DNA of 64,000 nucleotides from Pseudomonas sp. WJP1 (GTDB lineage: Bacteria > Pseudomonadota > Gammaproteobacteria > Pseudomonadales > Pseudomonadaceae). Within the stretch, counting starts at the first letter, position 1, and each line of letters starts with the position of its first letter. Where the stretch lies: the NCBI RefSeq assembly GCF_028471945.1, contig NZ_CP110128.1:4080501-4144500 (forward strand). The letters are read 5' to 3'. The notes under the pieces are model-generated. The model did no database searches. It worked only from the letters and a program-made list of their open reading frames with translations, and was not told where the DNA came from. Made by a program: the position numbers and the translations under genes. This document shows positions 17,400-25,658 of this stretch, piece after piece.

Positions 17400-17936
17400 A
17401 CAAGAATAATTTTTTATATATCAACATGTTACGTGCTTATATTCCCGTCAATCATACCAAGCTGTCCGCCGAAAAACTCAATAAACTTAAGGCATCAAAA
17501 AGCTTTGCGGCATGAAAATCTCTTCTTATTTTCTCGAATGCCCCCCTTGGCGAAAGGCTGAAATCGGCCACTGCTGGACAACTTGGGCTTTGAAAGGCTT
17601 GGGTTAAGAGTTTCTTTGGCGCATGGTGATCCGCTTGTTGAGGCTAAAAGTGGTGTCCACTTAAATAGTGTGGACACCACCGCCCTAAGCGTTGGGATCA
17701 GAAAGGTGGGTTGGCCGAACGCTAACACTGGTTCGACTTCTTACCTCGTCGCCTGGAATCCATTGTAAGTAAGTACCCTCATTTGCACCATCAAACGGAG
17801 GTGAATGAATGCGCTCACTGGGACGGGCTAAAGCGTGCCTCTTTACCTATCCTTAGATCGCAGCACACTTTCGTGTTGACCTGCTCGCGTTCCTCTCTAT
17901 GTTACCTTCTCATTGCCGACTCAACGGAGATAAGCC
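17400..17936. other. left part of the island without a recognised gene
   Basis: No supported gene. Short frames here lack ribosome binding sites. The only structure is a perfect 11-bp inverted repeat at 17650-17680. Confidence 0.5.
17650..17680. repeat. perfect inverted repeat, 11-bp arms
   Basis: GTGGTGTCCAC (17650-17660) and GTGGACACCAC (17670-17680) separated by nine AT-rich bases. No T run follows, so it is not an obvious terminator. It could be a protein-binding site or the remains of a transposon end. Confidence 0.6.
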
Positions 17937-18386
17937 ATGTCAATTCTAGATCGGCTTTCAACTTACAGCATTGAAATTGAGTGGCTCGTCACTTGGTTTC
18001 CTAATGAGACCAAGTCCATCCTGAGCGATCATCGCATGCAAGCAGGCGTTATTCTTCATCAAACCAGCGAAGCCGTGTTTGTGCCTGGTAAGGAGGTGGG
18101 ACACTATCTGTGGCCTACGGAGCAGCTCTTACCCTTCGCGTTTGTGACACTTGGCATTGACAAGTACGACAACTTCACCGTTACCTTTGAATTACAACTC
18201 GGGGCAGCGCGGAGGCGGAAAACATTGATTTTGTCACCGGAAACAACGGTGCCATATATGATAAACGTGAACGCAGGAAGCAACGATAGCGCCGCATTCG
18301 GCACTGGCTCGTCACTCTATGGAGTAATTACTACAGGTCAGCGACCCAATTTACTCAACCTCGCCACGCGCATTCTGGGCCCTTGA
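17937..18386 (+). CDS. hypothetical protein, 149 aa (island)
   Basis: GGAG lies seven bases before ATG 17937. The sequence starts MSILDRLSTYSIEIEWLVTWFPNETKSIL and continues with alternating hydrophobic strands (FTVTFELQLGAARRRKTLIL, VPYMINVNAG). No signal peptide or membrane helix is evident and no family is recognised. It stands alone between noncoding stretches, in an island with lower GC than the flanking chromosome. Confidence 0.6.
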   Translation: MSILDRLSTYSIEIEWLVTWFPNETKSILSDHRMQAGVILHQTSEAVFVPGKEVGHYLWPTEQLLPFAFVTLGIDKYDNFTVTFELQLGAARRRKTLILSPETTVPYMINVNAGSNDSAAFGTGSSLYGVITTGQRPNLLNLATRILGP

Positions 18387-18585
18387 TGTACCGGTTGTGC
18401 TCAATGCGGCCTAACAATTCATATATGGACTCTCTTGGATCACACCTTCGCGGAAATCGCTGGGAGAGTTCATTACAGTATTCAAATCGTTAGTCTCGCT
18501 CACTGGGACCGCGTTCCGCGACCCTTTAGCCTGAATGTTATGAACGTCCCTTCGGCGAAAGGACGTTAACGGTAAAAAGCGGAGC

Positions 18586-18954
18586 TTAACGCTCGGCATA
18601 GCCTTCATGGAGAGGTTGGCCATAACACCTCTGCAGCAAAGCAATGTCATGGAGATGCTTTTCTGAGTGTTTTGCTGTTGCCGAAATTGACCCCTTCTTC
18701 ATGGCGATGAGGGTGGGGATAGAGGCTACCCGAACTGGCATACCGAAGAGCTTGGCAGGAAGAGCACTAATCTCAACCTCGGAGTAGGTTGGCAACTCCT
18801 GTGTTGGCGTGAGCAGGTCTGCATAGTAGGCGCTCTTCAGCGGAACCTGCACGCCAGGTCGAGCAAAGGAATCAGCGGAAAAGCCTGACAGCTCCACAGA
18901 ACACAGTTCGACCGTGCTGCTGGCGTAGCGTTCACGAGCGCTGGCGAGGTAAAG
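18586..18954 (-). pseudogene. nucleotidyltransferase-like C-terminal fragment
   Basis: The frame reads ASSTVELCSVELSGFS, then LPAKLFGMPVRVASIPTLIAMKK and KHLHDIALLQRCYG. The IPTLIAMKK...KHLHDIALL element resembles the helical end of nucleotidyltransferases of the AbiEii/DUF6036 sort, but the catalytic GG/GS...DxD part is missing. The best internal start is GTG 18897, without a good ribosome binding site. It directly follows the hydrolase gene in the same frame after its TGA. Most likely the tail of a broken gene; a small intact gene cannot be excluded. Confidence 0.45.
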
Positions 18955-19797
18955 TCACAGATGCCTCGGTTCCACTAAAGAAGATACTGACGAGCATTGA
19001 CCTCCTGAAATAGCTTTATTACTCGTTGAAGTCCATATCAAACCATAGCCCTCTTGGTGGGTGGCTGGCACCTCGACTATCTCTATGCATTCTGCTTGCA
19101 CCTTACTGGCATACCCCCTCACCAGCGAAGGCGTAATCACCTCATCTGCACTACCGACAAAATGCCGCTGTGCGATTGAACGCAATCTTGCACGGTAGTT
19201 AAGCGGGTCGAGCGATCCGGTTAAAGGCGACAGCCCTTTGGCTTGAACCCAAGCCACAGGATCGAGATTGCCAGCGATAGTCTGCACCTGAAAGACATCG
19301 TTGCGCTCGCCAGCGAGAATCAACGCCACCGCCGCTCCACCGGAGTAGCCCACCAGCTCAAACTGCTCGACTGCAAAACGCTGCTTTAAAGTGTCCAGGG
19401 CCGAACTCATTGAGTCGATGACTTCACGGCTAAAACGTTCATCCGTCCATACCATCGCATTGCAATTTATGCTGTTGACAAACTGACAAGGCCTGGCCAG
19501 ATAAGCGGCTGGCCGGGAATCCGTAGCTGCCATATTGATCAGCATGGGGCTGAGTGGGGTGGGATCTGAACTTGGTTGCGAGGCAGTAATCCACGCCCTA
19601 CCGTCGCCTTCGATATAGACCCGAAGCTTGGCGAAATGGCCCGCTTTAGGTTGCAAAATTTGGATCGGGAAGGCGCCTTCGCCCGATATTGCCGACACGA
19701 GCTTGCTGGAATGCGCGACCTCGGCAATCGATATGGGTGTCGTGCAGCTACTGATGGCCAAGGCTGCAATGGCGAATAAAACGATTCGAATGAGCAC
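18955..19797 (-). CDS. alpha/beta-hydrolase lipoprotein
   Basis: 280 residues. MLIRIVLFAIAALAISSC is a lipoprotein signal with lipobox ISSC. The body contains LRVYIEGDGRAW (strand and oxyanion region), GYSGGAAVALILAGE with nucleophile Ser in GYSGG, an Asp in GSADEVITPSL and a His in VPATHQEGYG, so the Ser-Asp-His triad is complete. It is anchored in a membrane facing the periplasm by inference. Substrate unknown. It is the first gene of a short minus-strand group and is separated from the autotransporter by a terminator. Confidence 0.82.
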   Translation of the reverse strand: MLIRIVLFAIAALAISSCTTPISIAEVAHSSKLVSAISGEGAFPIQILQPKAGHFAKLRVYIEGDGRAWITASQPSSDPTPLSPMLINMAATDSRPAAYLARPCQFVNSINCNAMVWTDERFSREVIDSMSSALDTLKQRFAVEQFELVGYSGGAAVALILAGERNDVFQVQTIAGNLDPVAWVQAKGLSPLTGSLDPLNYRARLRSIAQRHFVGSADEVITPSLVRGYASKVQAECIEIVEVPATHQEGYGLIWTSTSNKAISGGQCSSVSSLVEPRHL

Positions 19798-19871
19798 GCA
19801 CGCCTCGCTGCGGTTATTTTAGTCGTGGAGCGGTTTAAAGATTCGACTGATAACGACCGGCACCAAACAGA

Positions 19872-19899
19872 AATAAAACGACCCGCACTCGGCGGGTCG
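19872..19899 (-). terminator. terminator after the autotransporter gene
   Basis: Perfect 8-bp arms CGACCCGC (19879-19886) and GCGGGTCG (19892-19899); on the minus strand the stem is followed by TTTTATTTC. Confidence 0.85.
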
Positions 19900-19919
19900 A
19901 TTTATATCGCTCTGACGGG

Positions 19920-22493
19920 TTAGAAGTCGTAACGAACCTTCACAGTGAAAGTATCCGCACTGAAGGCAGTCTTGCTGAGGTAATCGTACGAGCCACCCAC
20001 AGTCCAGGCGTTGAGCTTATAGTCAAGTCCGAGGCCCAGCTCGTAGCTGTCGCGCACCGAACCAGAACCAGTGGTGGTAAACGGCGTGCCGCCCAGAACG
20101 AAGGTGCTGGTGCTACTGGTTTCATCGCCAATAAAATCATGCCAAGCCATGACCTTGGCTTGCGGTTCAAGGCTACCCTTACCCAGATCGAAGGCTGCTG
20201 CCATGCGTACGCCAGCACCCATTTCCCCGACTTCATAACGCTGCGCACCAACGCTCAACGCGGCAGAGCTGCCCTTTTCCTTATACGAATCGATGCTGAT
20301 GTTAGTGTAACGAGCGCCAATTTGAGGCTCGATGATCAGATTTTTGTCGATGCGATAGCTGTAGCCAGTCAGAGCGCTCAGGCCCAGAAAATCACTGTCA
20401 TAGTTTGCCTTGGCTTGGGTGCCGGCGATGCTGCGCTTGGAGTCGTTATCGTTCCAGCCGTAGGTCAAGGATGCATCAATAAACCAGTTGTCACGTGTCC
20501 AATCACCATAGACCGTCAACGCATTGCCGGTTACGTCGGTTTTGTTGCCACCGTCGGAGTTCACGTCAGTGCTAAGGTAACTGTAAGCGAGACCGATGGT
20601 AGTGTCAGCATTTAGCTTGCCGTCAGCACCAATGGCGACACCGTTGCTGTCAGCGTCATAACCGGAGACATTCTTGCGTGTGTCCTGCGTGGCATCGCTG
20701 GTCAGCGCTTGTACCCAGACGCCGGTCTCGGCCAGCAGATCACCCGACGACAGACCAGTGCGCGCCGCGCTGGAGCGCGAACCAATGGCGCCATTGACTA
20801 GCGACAAGCCCGTCGCAGCCGCTTGGCTGTCGCCCCCGTTGACTTCAGGCGTCAGCTGCTTGGCCAAAGCGGCCAGCTGCTTATCGTCAGCGTTGGAGAA
20901 GCCTTGCAACACGAGGTCATCGCGATTGCTGATCTTCGCCAGCACGCCGTCGTTGAGGAGCCTGGACAGGGCTGCCCGCGAGTTGCCCGACAGACCTTGT
21001 TGGTCGGATATTGCGCCGATCTGAGTATCGCTCTTGGTGGTAACCTTCGCGACGATCTTGTTGCCAGCGACTTCGTAGCTGTCGACGTTAAGCAGTGCCG
21101 AAGTGCTGTTCAGAGTCAGACCGTTGTTCTCCAAGGTACCGGCTTTGACCAATGTGTACTCGCTGCCGTTGGCGCTGAAGTCATTGCCCTGTGCGGCAAG
21201 TTTGATCTGCGACCCCTTTGCAAACCCGGCGGTACCACTCACGCTCAGTACAGGTGTGCTGGCATTGGTCGCGCTGCTCAGATTCAAGCCGATGGAAGAG
21301 GTCTCTGCGACGTACATATCGCCGTCGATACTAGTATGCGGCGTGGTGAAGTCCAAATGTCCGGCTTGGGTATTATCGCCCACGTCGATCCGGCCTTTGT
21401 TCTTGAGCGTGATGTTGGCACCGTCAATCGTAGCGTCAGTGCCGGCAAACTGAGTGTTGCCATAAACCTTGATGCCGTTCAGACCTATCAGATTGCCGGT
21501 AATCTTGCTGCCGTTGAGCATATCTAGATAAACCTCGCCGCCAGTGGCGCCAGAAGCGTCAATCGCCTCGTCGCCAGCGATGATGGTGCCGTTGTTAACA
21601 ATTCGCAGTCGCTTGAGGTCGCTGTCAATTTCAAAGCCGCCGACTTCGATGGCTGCGTCACTGGCCAGAATCGATCCGCTGTTGATCACATGGCCTTTGG
21701 CTGGGTCGGCTGAGAAACGGACACCGTCCAGTTCGATGGCGGTGGCGTCGTCACCAGTGGCGGTGATGGTGCCATGGTTGATGAGCTGCGAAATATCGGC
21801 GTGCTCGACGTACTTACCTTCGCCGTTGGAAGTCAGGTCAATGCCTGTGCTTTGACTGCCCTTGACCGAAATCGAACCGTCGTTAATCAGGTTGCCGCTG
21901 ATCTTGCCGCCACTCATGGAGATGCCAGTGGCGTCGGTACCTTCGGCAATGATCTTGCCGCTGGTAGTGTTGTGCAAGTCACCGCCGATTTCGGTGCTGC
22001 CGGAAATATCTACTGCACGATTTTCCTCGAGCTCATCTTCGTCGAGGTCCTTCACAGGCTCGCCTTTACTACTTAATGTACCCTCGTTGATCACACTGCC
22101 TTTGATGGTGGACGGGTCGATCAGCAGGGCCGTCGAGGCATTCCCGGTTGCGGAGATGTTGCCGCGGTTGATCAAATCGCCGCCGATGTAGTTGTTTTTC
22201 CAAACCGGGCCATCGGGGCTGTCGAAATCCACACCGTCGGAGAAGGCGCCACTAGGAGTTATTGTGGCATTGAGGATCAGATCTTTGTCGAAGGTAACGC
22301 CCTTCAAACTGATTACATCCAAATTCGCAACAGCGCTGTTGTTGCTACCGATGATTTCAACGCTGTCAGTGTGTTGGGTCAGGCTTTGTGCCATACCGAG
22401 GTCATTGACAGTCAGCGTTTCGGCCTGAACAGCCACAGAACTGGAGGCGATGGCCAAGGCCAGAAGTGTTTTGCGAAAAAGGTGAGGACTCAC
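19920..22493 (-). CDS. autotransporter (type Va) with outer-membrane beta-barrel
   Basis: 857 residues from GTG 22493, which has AAGGA six bases upstream; longer frames only add an improbable lead. Signal peptide SPHLFRKTLLALAIASSSVAVQA. Residues about 40-500 are a passenger of repeats such as GNLINDGSISVKGSQSTGIDL and VINSGSILASDAAIEVGG, a pattern of right-handed beta-helix. About 570-857 is the autotransporter barrel (GVWVQALTSDATQD, VAIGADGKLNADTTIGLAYSYLSTDV) ending VKVRYDF, with the terminal Phe needed for BAM recognition. Probably a surface adhesin or other surface factor. No catalytic motif was seen in the passenger. Confidence 0.93.
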   Translation of the reverse strand: MSPHLFRKTLLALAIASSSVAVQAETLTVNDLGMAQSLTQHTDSVEIIGSNNSAVANLDVISLKGVTFDKDLILNATITPSGAFSDGVDFDSPDGPVWKNNYIGGDLINRGNISATGNASTALLIDPSTIKGSVINEGTLSSKGEPVKDLDEDELEENRAVDISGSTEIGGDLHNTTSGKIIAEGTDATGISMSGGKISGNLINDGSISVKGSQSTGIDLTSNGEGKYVEHADISQLINHGTITATGDDATAIELDGVRFSADPAKGHVINSGSILASDAAIEVGGFEIDSDLKRLRIVNNGTIIAGDEAIDASGATGGEVYLDMLNGSKITGNLIGLNGIKVYGNTQFAGTDATIDGANITLKNKGRIDVGDNTQAGHLDFTTPHTSIDGDMYVAETSSIGLNLSSATNASTPVLSVSGTAGFAKGSQIKLAAQGNDFSANGSEYTLVKAGTLENNGLTLNSTSALLNVDSYEVAGNKIVAKVTTKSDTQIGAISDQQGLSGNSRAALSRLLNDGVLAKISNRDDLVLQGFSNADDKQLAALAKQLTPEVNGGDSQAAATGLSLVNGAIGSRSSAARTGLSSGDLLAETGVWVQALTSDATQDTRKNVSGYDADSNGVAIGADGKLNADTTIGLAYSYLSTDVNSDGGNKTDVTGNALTVYGDWTRDNWFIDASLTYGWNDNDSKRSIAGTQAKANYDSDFLGLSALTGYSYRIDKNLIIEPQIGARYTNISIDSYKEKGSSAALSVGAQRYEVGEMGAGVRMAAAFDLGKGSLEPQAKVMAWHDFIGDETSSTSTFVLGGTPFTTTGSGSVRDSYELGLGLDYKLNAWTVGGSYDYLSKTAFSADTFTVKVRYDF

Positions 22494-22798
22494 GACATAT
22501 CCTTTTGTACTAAAGTGCTTCCATGCTGACGGACGACGATCATTAGCCATAGCATGCTGGCTGTTTGCCATGCACTGGGGGCTGCGATTCTAGGCGCATA
22601 TTAGGAAAAAGCAATGTTGTTTTGATGTCAAAAAAGCGAATATTCGCTGTCTACAATCGTTCCAACGGCAGCATCACAGCAGGAAATGACGCTGCCCCAA
22701 GCTGGCTGAAATCAAGCCAGAGGTTCATAGCACGCTTACTGATGGACAATATGAAGCGACTCGATATACCACTTTCATCCAATAGACGACTGTCTTGA

Positions 22799-23000
22799 AT
22801 GTCAGCCCTGGGTCCCCGGAAGTCAGAACACAAGGTCCGCTCGACGCGGTTGATCGTTACAGAGGATGGCACACCAATGTCGGTGGCGATGCTGCGGGGG
22901 AGATTTGACTTGGCCAGGGAAGCGGCCGGGGTCGAAAAGTCCGAGTTCCAAATGCGCGACTTGCGCGCTAAAGCCGGTATATCGAAAACGGAACCATGGG
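22799..23000 (+). pseudogene. tyrosine recombinase (integrase) fragment 1
   Basis: The translation contains VRSTRLIVTEDGTPMSVAMLRGRFDLAREAAGV and FQMRDLRAKAGISK, the middle of the catalytic domain of P2-like integrases, including the second-box arginine in MRDLRAKA. The N-terminal domain and the C-terminal HxxR...Y part are lost. It resembles the second fragment at 24723-25070 but is a different copy. Confidence 0.75.
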
Positions 23001-23252
23001 ATGACTGACAAATACCTGGACCAAATGCGGCAGTTGGTATCCGATATGCGTGCAAGCCTGGACGTCGCACATATCGCAATAGAGCTACCCCCTACCAAGA
23101 ACGAGCCTGCCCCAGTCCATGCTCAAGCCAAGGATCGGGCGTCAAGGGACTACAAAGACTGTCCGAAGCTGTCGAGTTGTTGGCTGCTGAATTGGGAGAT
23201 GCACCAGCTCCAGTCCGCCACTGAGTCCGGCACTAAAAGACTTTACCTGTGA
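23001..23252 (+). CDS. small hypothetical ORF, 83 aa, possibly a gene remnant
   Basis: ATG 23001 opens a frame MTDKYLDQMRQLVSDMRASLDVAHIAIELPPTKN that looks like a real helical protein start, but the second half (KLSSCWLLNWEMHQLQ) looks out of frame: the neighbouring frame over the same bases reads GVKGLQRLSEAVELLAAELG. A frameshift near 23140 is therefore possible. It directly follows the integrase fragment and may be a decayed prophage gene. Confidence 0.3.
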   Translation: MTDKYLDQMRQLVSDMRASLDVAHIAIELPPTKNEPAPVHAQAKDRASRDYKDCPKLSSCWLLNWEMHQLQSATESGTKRLYL

Positions 23253-23265
23253 AAGGGATCCACCC

Positions 23266-23544
23266 ATGAAGTACCTCGTAGCGCTAGCCTTTTTGGCGGC
23301 CACCCAATTGGTATATGCAGACTGTTCTGTGTCTGACATCAAAATAACGTCGATGAAAGCCCAGTTTGTGAATACCTGCGGTAGCGCGAACTGCACTCAC
23401 ATGACTGGCATCGCCACGCTGGTAAATAGCTGCGCCGAGGCCACGGACGTTTAAGTGCCAATTACTGCCTACGACAAATTCGACTCGTCCGTTTCCATCA
23501 ATGAGTATTGCTCCGCGAGTGTTCGAGATATTCCGACTTTCTAA
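23266..23544 (+). pseudogene. small exported protein interrupted by a stop codon
   Basis: MKYLVALAFLAATQLVYADC is a good signal peptide after AAAGGGAT. The frame stops at TAA 23452-23454 and then continues in the same frame with VPITAYDKFDSSVSINEYCSASVRDIPTF to TAA 23542-23544. The part after the stop completes a fold seen in small exported Pseudomonas proteins (a beta domain with conserved cysteines, TAYDK and ASVR.IP). So either a nonsense mutation has broken it or the 62-residue form is made. Confidence 0.5.
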
Positions 23545-23658
23545 AAGCGAATACGGGAAAAACCAATCACAGAGCATTAGTACCTAATTAGCATTCCGTT
23601 TCTATTCATTAAAAACTGCCACTTTAGAAAAATCATTAATACAGGCGATTATTTAACC

Positions 23659-24240
23659 ATGACAAACAATGTAGAAAGATACGGAAAAATCGGAGAAAGT
23701 AATATAATAGTAGGACGCTTTACTTACGGATTCGAGAACTTATCGATAAGGCAATGGGGTGAGGGAGCTAGTCTAACAATCGGATCATTTTGTTCACTTT
23801 CAACTTCTATCAATATTTTTCTGGGAGGAAATCATAGAACAGATTGGACGACAACATTTCCGTTCGGCCATATTTTTGTGGATGAGCTGGGCGGCCAAGA
23901 AATAAGCGGTCACCCACAAACGAAAGGTGACTTGATTATTGGGGATGATGTCTGGATTGGGCACGGGGTGACTATTATGTCTGGCATATCGATAGGATCA
24001 GGGGCAGTGCTGGCTACCAATGCTACGGTAGTTAAAGATGTAGAGCCTTATGAGATTGTTGGCGGCAATCCAGCACAACCTTTGAAAAAACGATTTGAAA
24101 AGGAGATAGTTGATTTGCTGCTAGAGCTGAGCTGGTGGAATTTGCCATTGGATGCGATTAAAGAAGCGTCTATAAAACTGTCTATGCCCCCAACAAAAGA
24201 GTTATTAATTGAGCTTATAAGAAAATACCGAAGCCGATAG
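23659..24240 (+). CDS. Vat/CatB-type hexapeptide acetyltransferase
   Basis: 193 residues. Left-handed beta-helix repeats are clear: LTIGSFCSLSTSINIFLGGNHRTDW and GDLIIGDDVWIGHGVTIMSGISIGSGAVLATNATVVKDV, followed by YEIVGGNPAQPLKKRF. GGNHRTDW holds the catalytic histidine of the streptogramin/chloramphenicol acetyltransferase group, and VGGNPA is the family signature. The enzymes transfer acetyl from acetyl-CoA to a hydroxyl. The gene is AT-rich compared with everything around it, a sign of recent transfer. Resistance or sugar acetylation are both possible; the sequence does not decide. Confidence 0.88.
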   Translation: MTNNVERYGKIGESNIIVGRFTYGFENLSIRQWGEGASLTIGSFCSLSTSINIFLGGNHRTDWTTTFPFGHIFVDELGGQEISGHPQTKGDLIIGDDVWIGHGVTIMSGISIGSGAVLATNATVVKDVEPYEIVGGNPAQPLKKRFEKEIVDLLLELSWWNLPLDAIKEASIKLSMPPTKELLIELIRKYRSR

Positions 24241-24363
24241 TGCAATGAATTTTCCGAGAAAATCGAACGGGTAGCCAATGAGTGGAAGGCCCCCCCTGTG
24301 CCTCCCACGCGGTCTCCGCCGCAAGCGAGTGACGGTGCATTACTCGTAACGCCGCTAATGTTG

Positions 24364-24404
24364 AAAGCCCCCCCACACCAAGCCCGGTACGGGGGCTTTT
24401 ATTG
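24364..24404 (+). terminator. terminator-like hairpin
   Basis: AAAGCCCCC (24364-24372) pairs with GGGGGCTTT (24391-24399), followed by TATTGTTT. It lies between the acetyltransferase gene and the portal fragment and is a typical prophage-type terminator. Confidence 0.6.
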
Positions 24405-24462
24405 TTTGGCCACGGAAACCACCACTTCCCAGACTGGATGACCAGTCTCCGGCCGCCTGGTT

Positions 24463-24718
24463 TCACCCTTGTGCCGGAATCTCATATGGCCGGAAGCTCA
24501 CCACCTCCTCTCCAAGCCAGTCATTGATCTGCAGCAGCCTGGCTTGCTCCGGTTCTAGCTCGTTGACAGCCCACACCTGCGCCGCATCGCGGATCGAACC
24601 AAAGCCCCCAGCGTTTTGCGGAACCACGCCCATCAACTGCGGTGGTATACGCAACATGGCGAGCTGATCGTCGCGGCTGATGTTCTTGATCGCACCGAAG
24701 TCATCCGCCAGGGCAAGA
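24463..24718 (-). pseudogene. P2-like portal protein (gpQ) C-terminal fragment
   Basis: Read on the minus strand the frame gives DDFGAIKNISRDDQLAMLRIPPQLMG and then NAGGFGSIRDAAQVWAVNELEPEQARLLQINDWLGEEVVSF. RVPPQLMG...GGFG and the end of P2 portal proteins match this well. The N-terminal four fifths are missing and the fragment abuts integrase fragment 2 at about 24720, so this is a deletion junction in a P2-type prophage remnant. Confidence 0.75.
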
Positions 24719-24722
24719 CAGG

Positions 24723-25070
24723 AGCGAACGCCGAATCGAGATCGCTGGCGAACTAAAGGTGGTCATAGACCGGATTGCTGCAAGAATAGCCGAAATGAAG
24801 GTCAGGTTTACTCGTTTGGTCGTGATCGACAACGGGCAACCACTGACCTATTCAATGCTCAGGGGTGGTTTTGATATAGCCAGGGAGAAAGCCGGGATTG
24901 ATAAGGCGCACTTTCAGATGCGTGATTTGCGGGCCAAAGCAGCTACGGACAAGGAAGAATCGACAGGGAACATTCGAGAGGCGATGGACCAGCTGGGCCA
25001 CACCACCGTCGTGATGACTGAGCACTACATCCGCAACCGGAAAGGCAAGAAGGTGACGTCGACAAAATAG
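24723..25070 (+). pseudogene. tyrosine recombinase (integrase) fragment 2, C-terminal part
   Basis: The frame begins near SERRIEIAGELKVVIDRIAARI and continues through NGQPLTYSMLRGGFDIAREKAGI, FQMRDLRAKAATDKE and LGHTTVVMTEHYIRNRKGKKV. The second-box arginine, the LGH box and the nucleophile tyrosine in EHYIR are kept, but the first arginine box and arm-binding domain are gone. It lies beside the attR copy, where the integrase of a tRNA-Leu-specific element would be expected. Confidence 0.8.
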
Positions 25071-25101
25071 GTATTGCGGCAAAAATTCAAAAATTGCGGC
25101 A

Positions 25102-25145
25102 ATAAAAAACAAAGGGCTTGCGTGAGGTATCTCACGCAAGCCCTT
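25102..25145 (-). terminator. tRNA-Leu terminator supplied by the island
   Basis: A perfect 15-bp stem, 25112-25126 with 25131-25145, loop GTAT, followed on the minus strand by a T-rich tail. It replaces the original terminator left at 17302-17335. Confidence 0.85.
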
Positions 25146-25209
25146 GATATTCATGGTGCCCGAAGCCGGAATCGAACCGGCACGCCCTTACGAGCGGGGG
25201 ATTTTAAGT
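25141..25209. repeat. attR-like copy: 3' part of tRNA-Leu
   Basis: 69 bases identical to 17331-17399. Divergence is abrupt on both sides, which fits site-specific integration rather than gradual duplication. Confidence 0.9.
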
Positions 25210-25240
25210 CCCATGCGTCTACCAGTTTCGCCATTCGGGC
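25154..25240 (-). tRNA. tRNA-Leu (anticodon UAA)
   Basis: 87 bases on the minus strand including an encoded CCA. The acceptor stem starts GCCCGAA, the anticodon loop is CTTAAAA with anticodon TAA, the long variable arm typical of tRNA-Leu is present and the T loop is TTCGATT. It is the integration target of the island. Confidence 0.95.
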
Positions 25241-25658
25241 GGTAGCGCGGTGAAGCAGAGGGGGGAATATATACATCCCGTCCGGGCGAAGCAAGTTTGT
25301 GACGCTGTTTTTCGAACACTGGATCCAACCGGTTACAGAAAAAAAAGCGCGTTAAATCATGGATCTACGGTGATTTTTTACAGCATCGGGCAAGATCGAC
25401 AGCGAACATGTGCCCAGCGCGTCGCGAAAACGACAATATCACTTTATATTTCAATAGCTTGGCAGCACAACCAAACCCTTTCACCGCCCTCGCCCGCTGC
25501 CAGGCCGGCCAACCCCGCGACCTGATCTATGCTGGTGCCAACAGCGCCGATCTTTGCCTTCGCAATGCGGCGCTGTGCGCATTATTCTTAGCCCTTTCCT
25601 GGACCCGTTCGAATTGGCGTCGGCAGGCTGCCGCCATCGCCATTTAAGGCCTTAATTG
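25241..25658. other. intergenic region between tRNA-Leu and the second hybrid kinase
   Basis: About 420 bases without a supported gene. It must hold the tRNA promoter (minus) and the kinase promoter (plus). Plus-strand frames here lack ribosome binding sites. Confidence 0.5.

Larger units (their letters stand above)
17331..25209. mobile_element. decayed genomic island integrated in tRNA-Leu(UAA)
   Basis: Bounded by a perfect 69-bp direct repeat (17331-17399 and 25141-25209) that includes the last 56 bases of tRNA-Leu. The complete tRNA is at the right end; the left copy is the displaced 3' end. Inside are two integrase fragments, a P2-like portal fragment and cargo genes (autotransporter, lipoprotein hydrolase, acetyltransferase, small proteins). 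GC drops clearly in 23560-24240. No intact integrase is present, so the island should be immobile by itself. Confidence 0.85.

Noticed and set aside
17334..17561. 75-codon frame starting in the tRNA-Leu fragment (MVPEAGIEPARP)
   Set aside because: This is the well-known false protein produced by translating the complement of tRNA-Leu.
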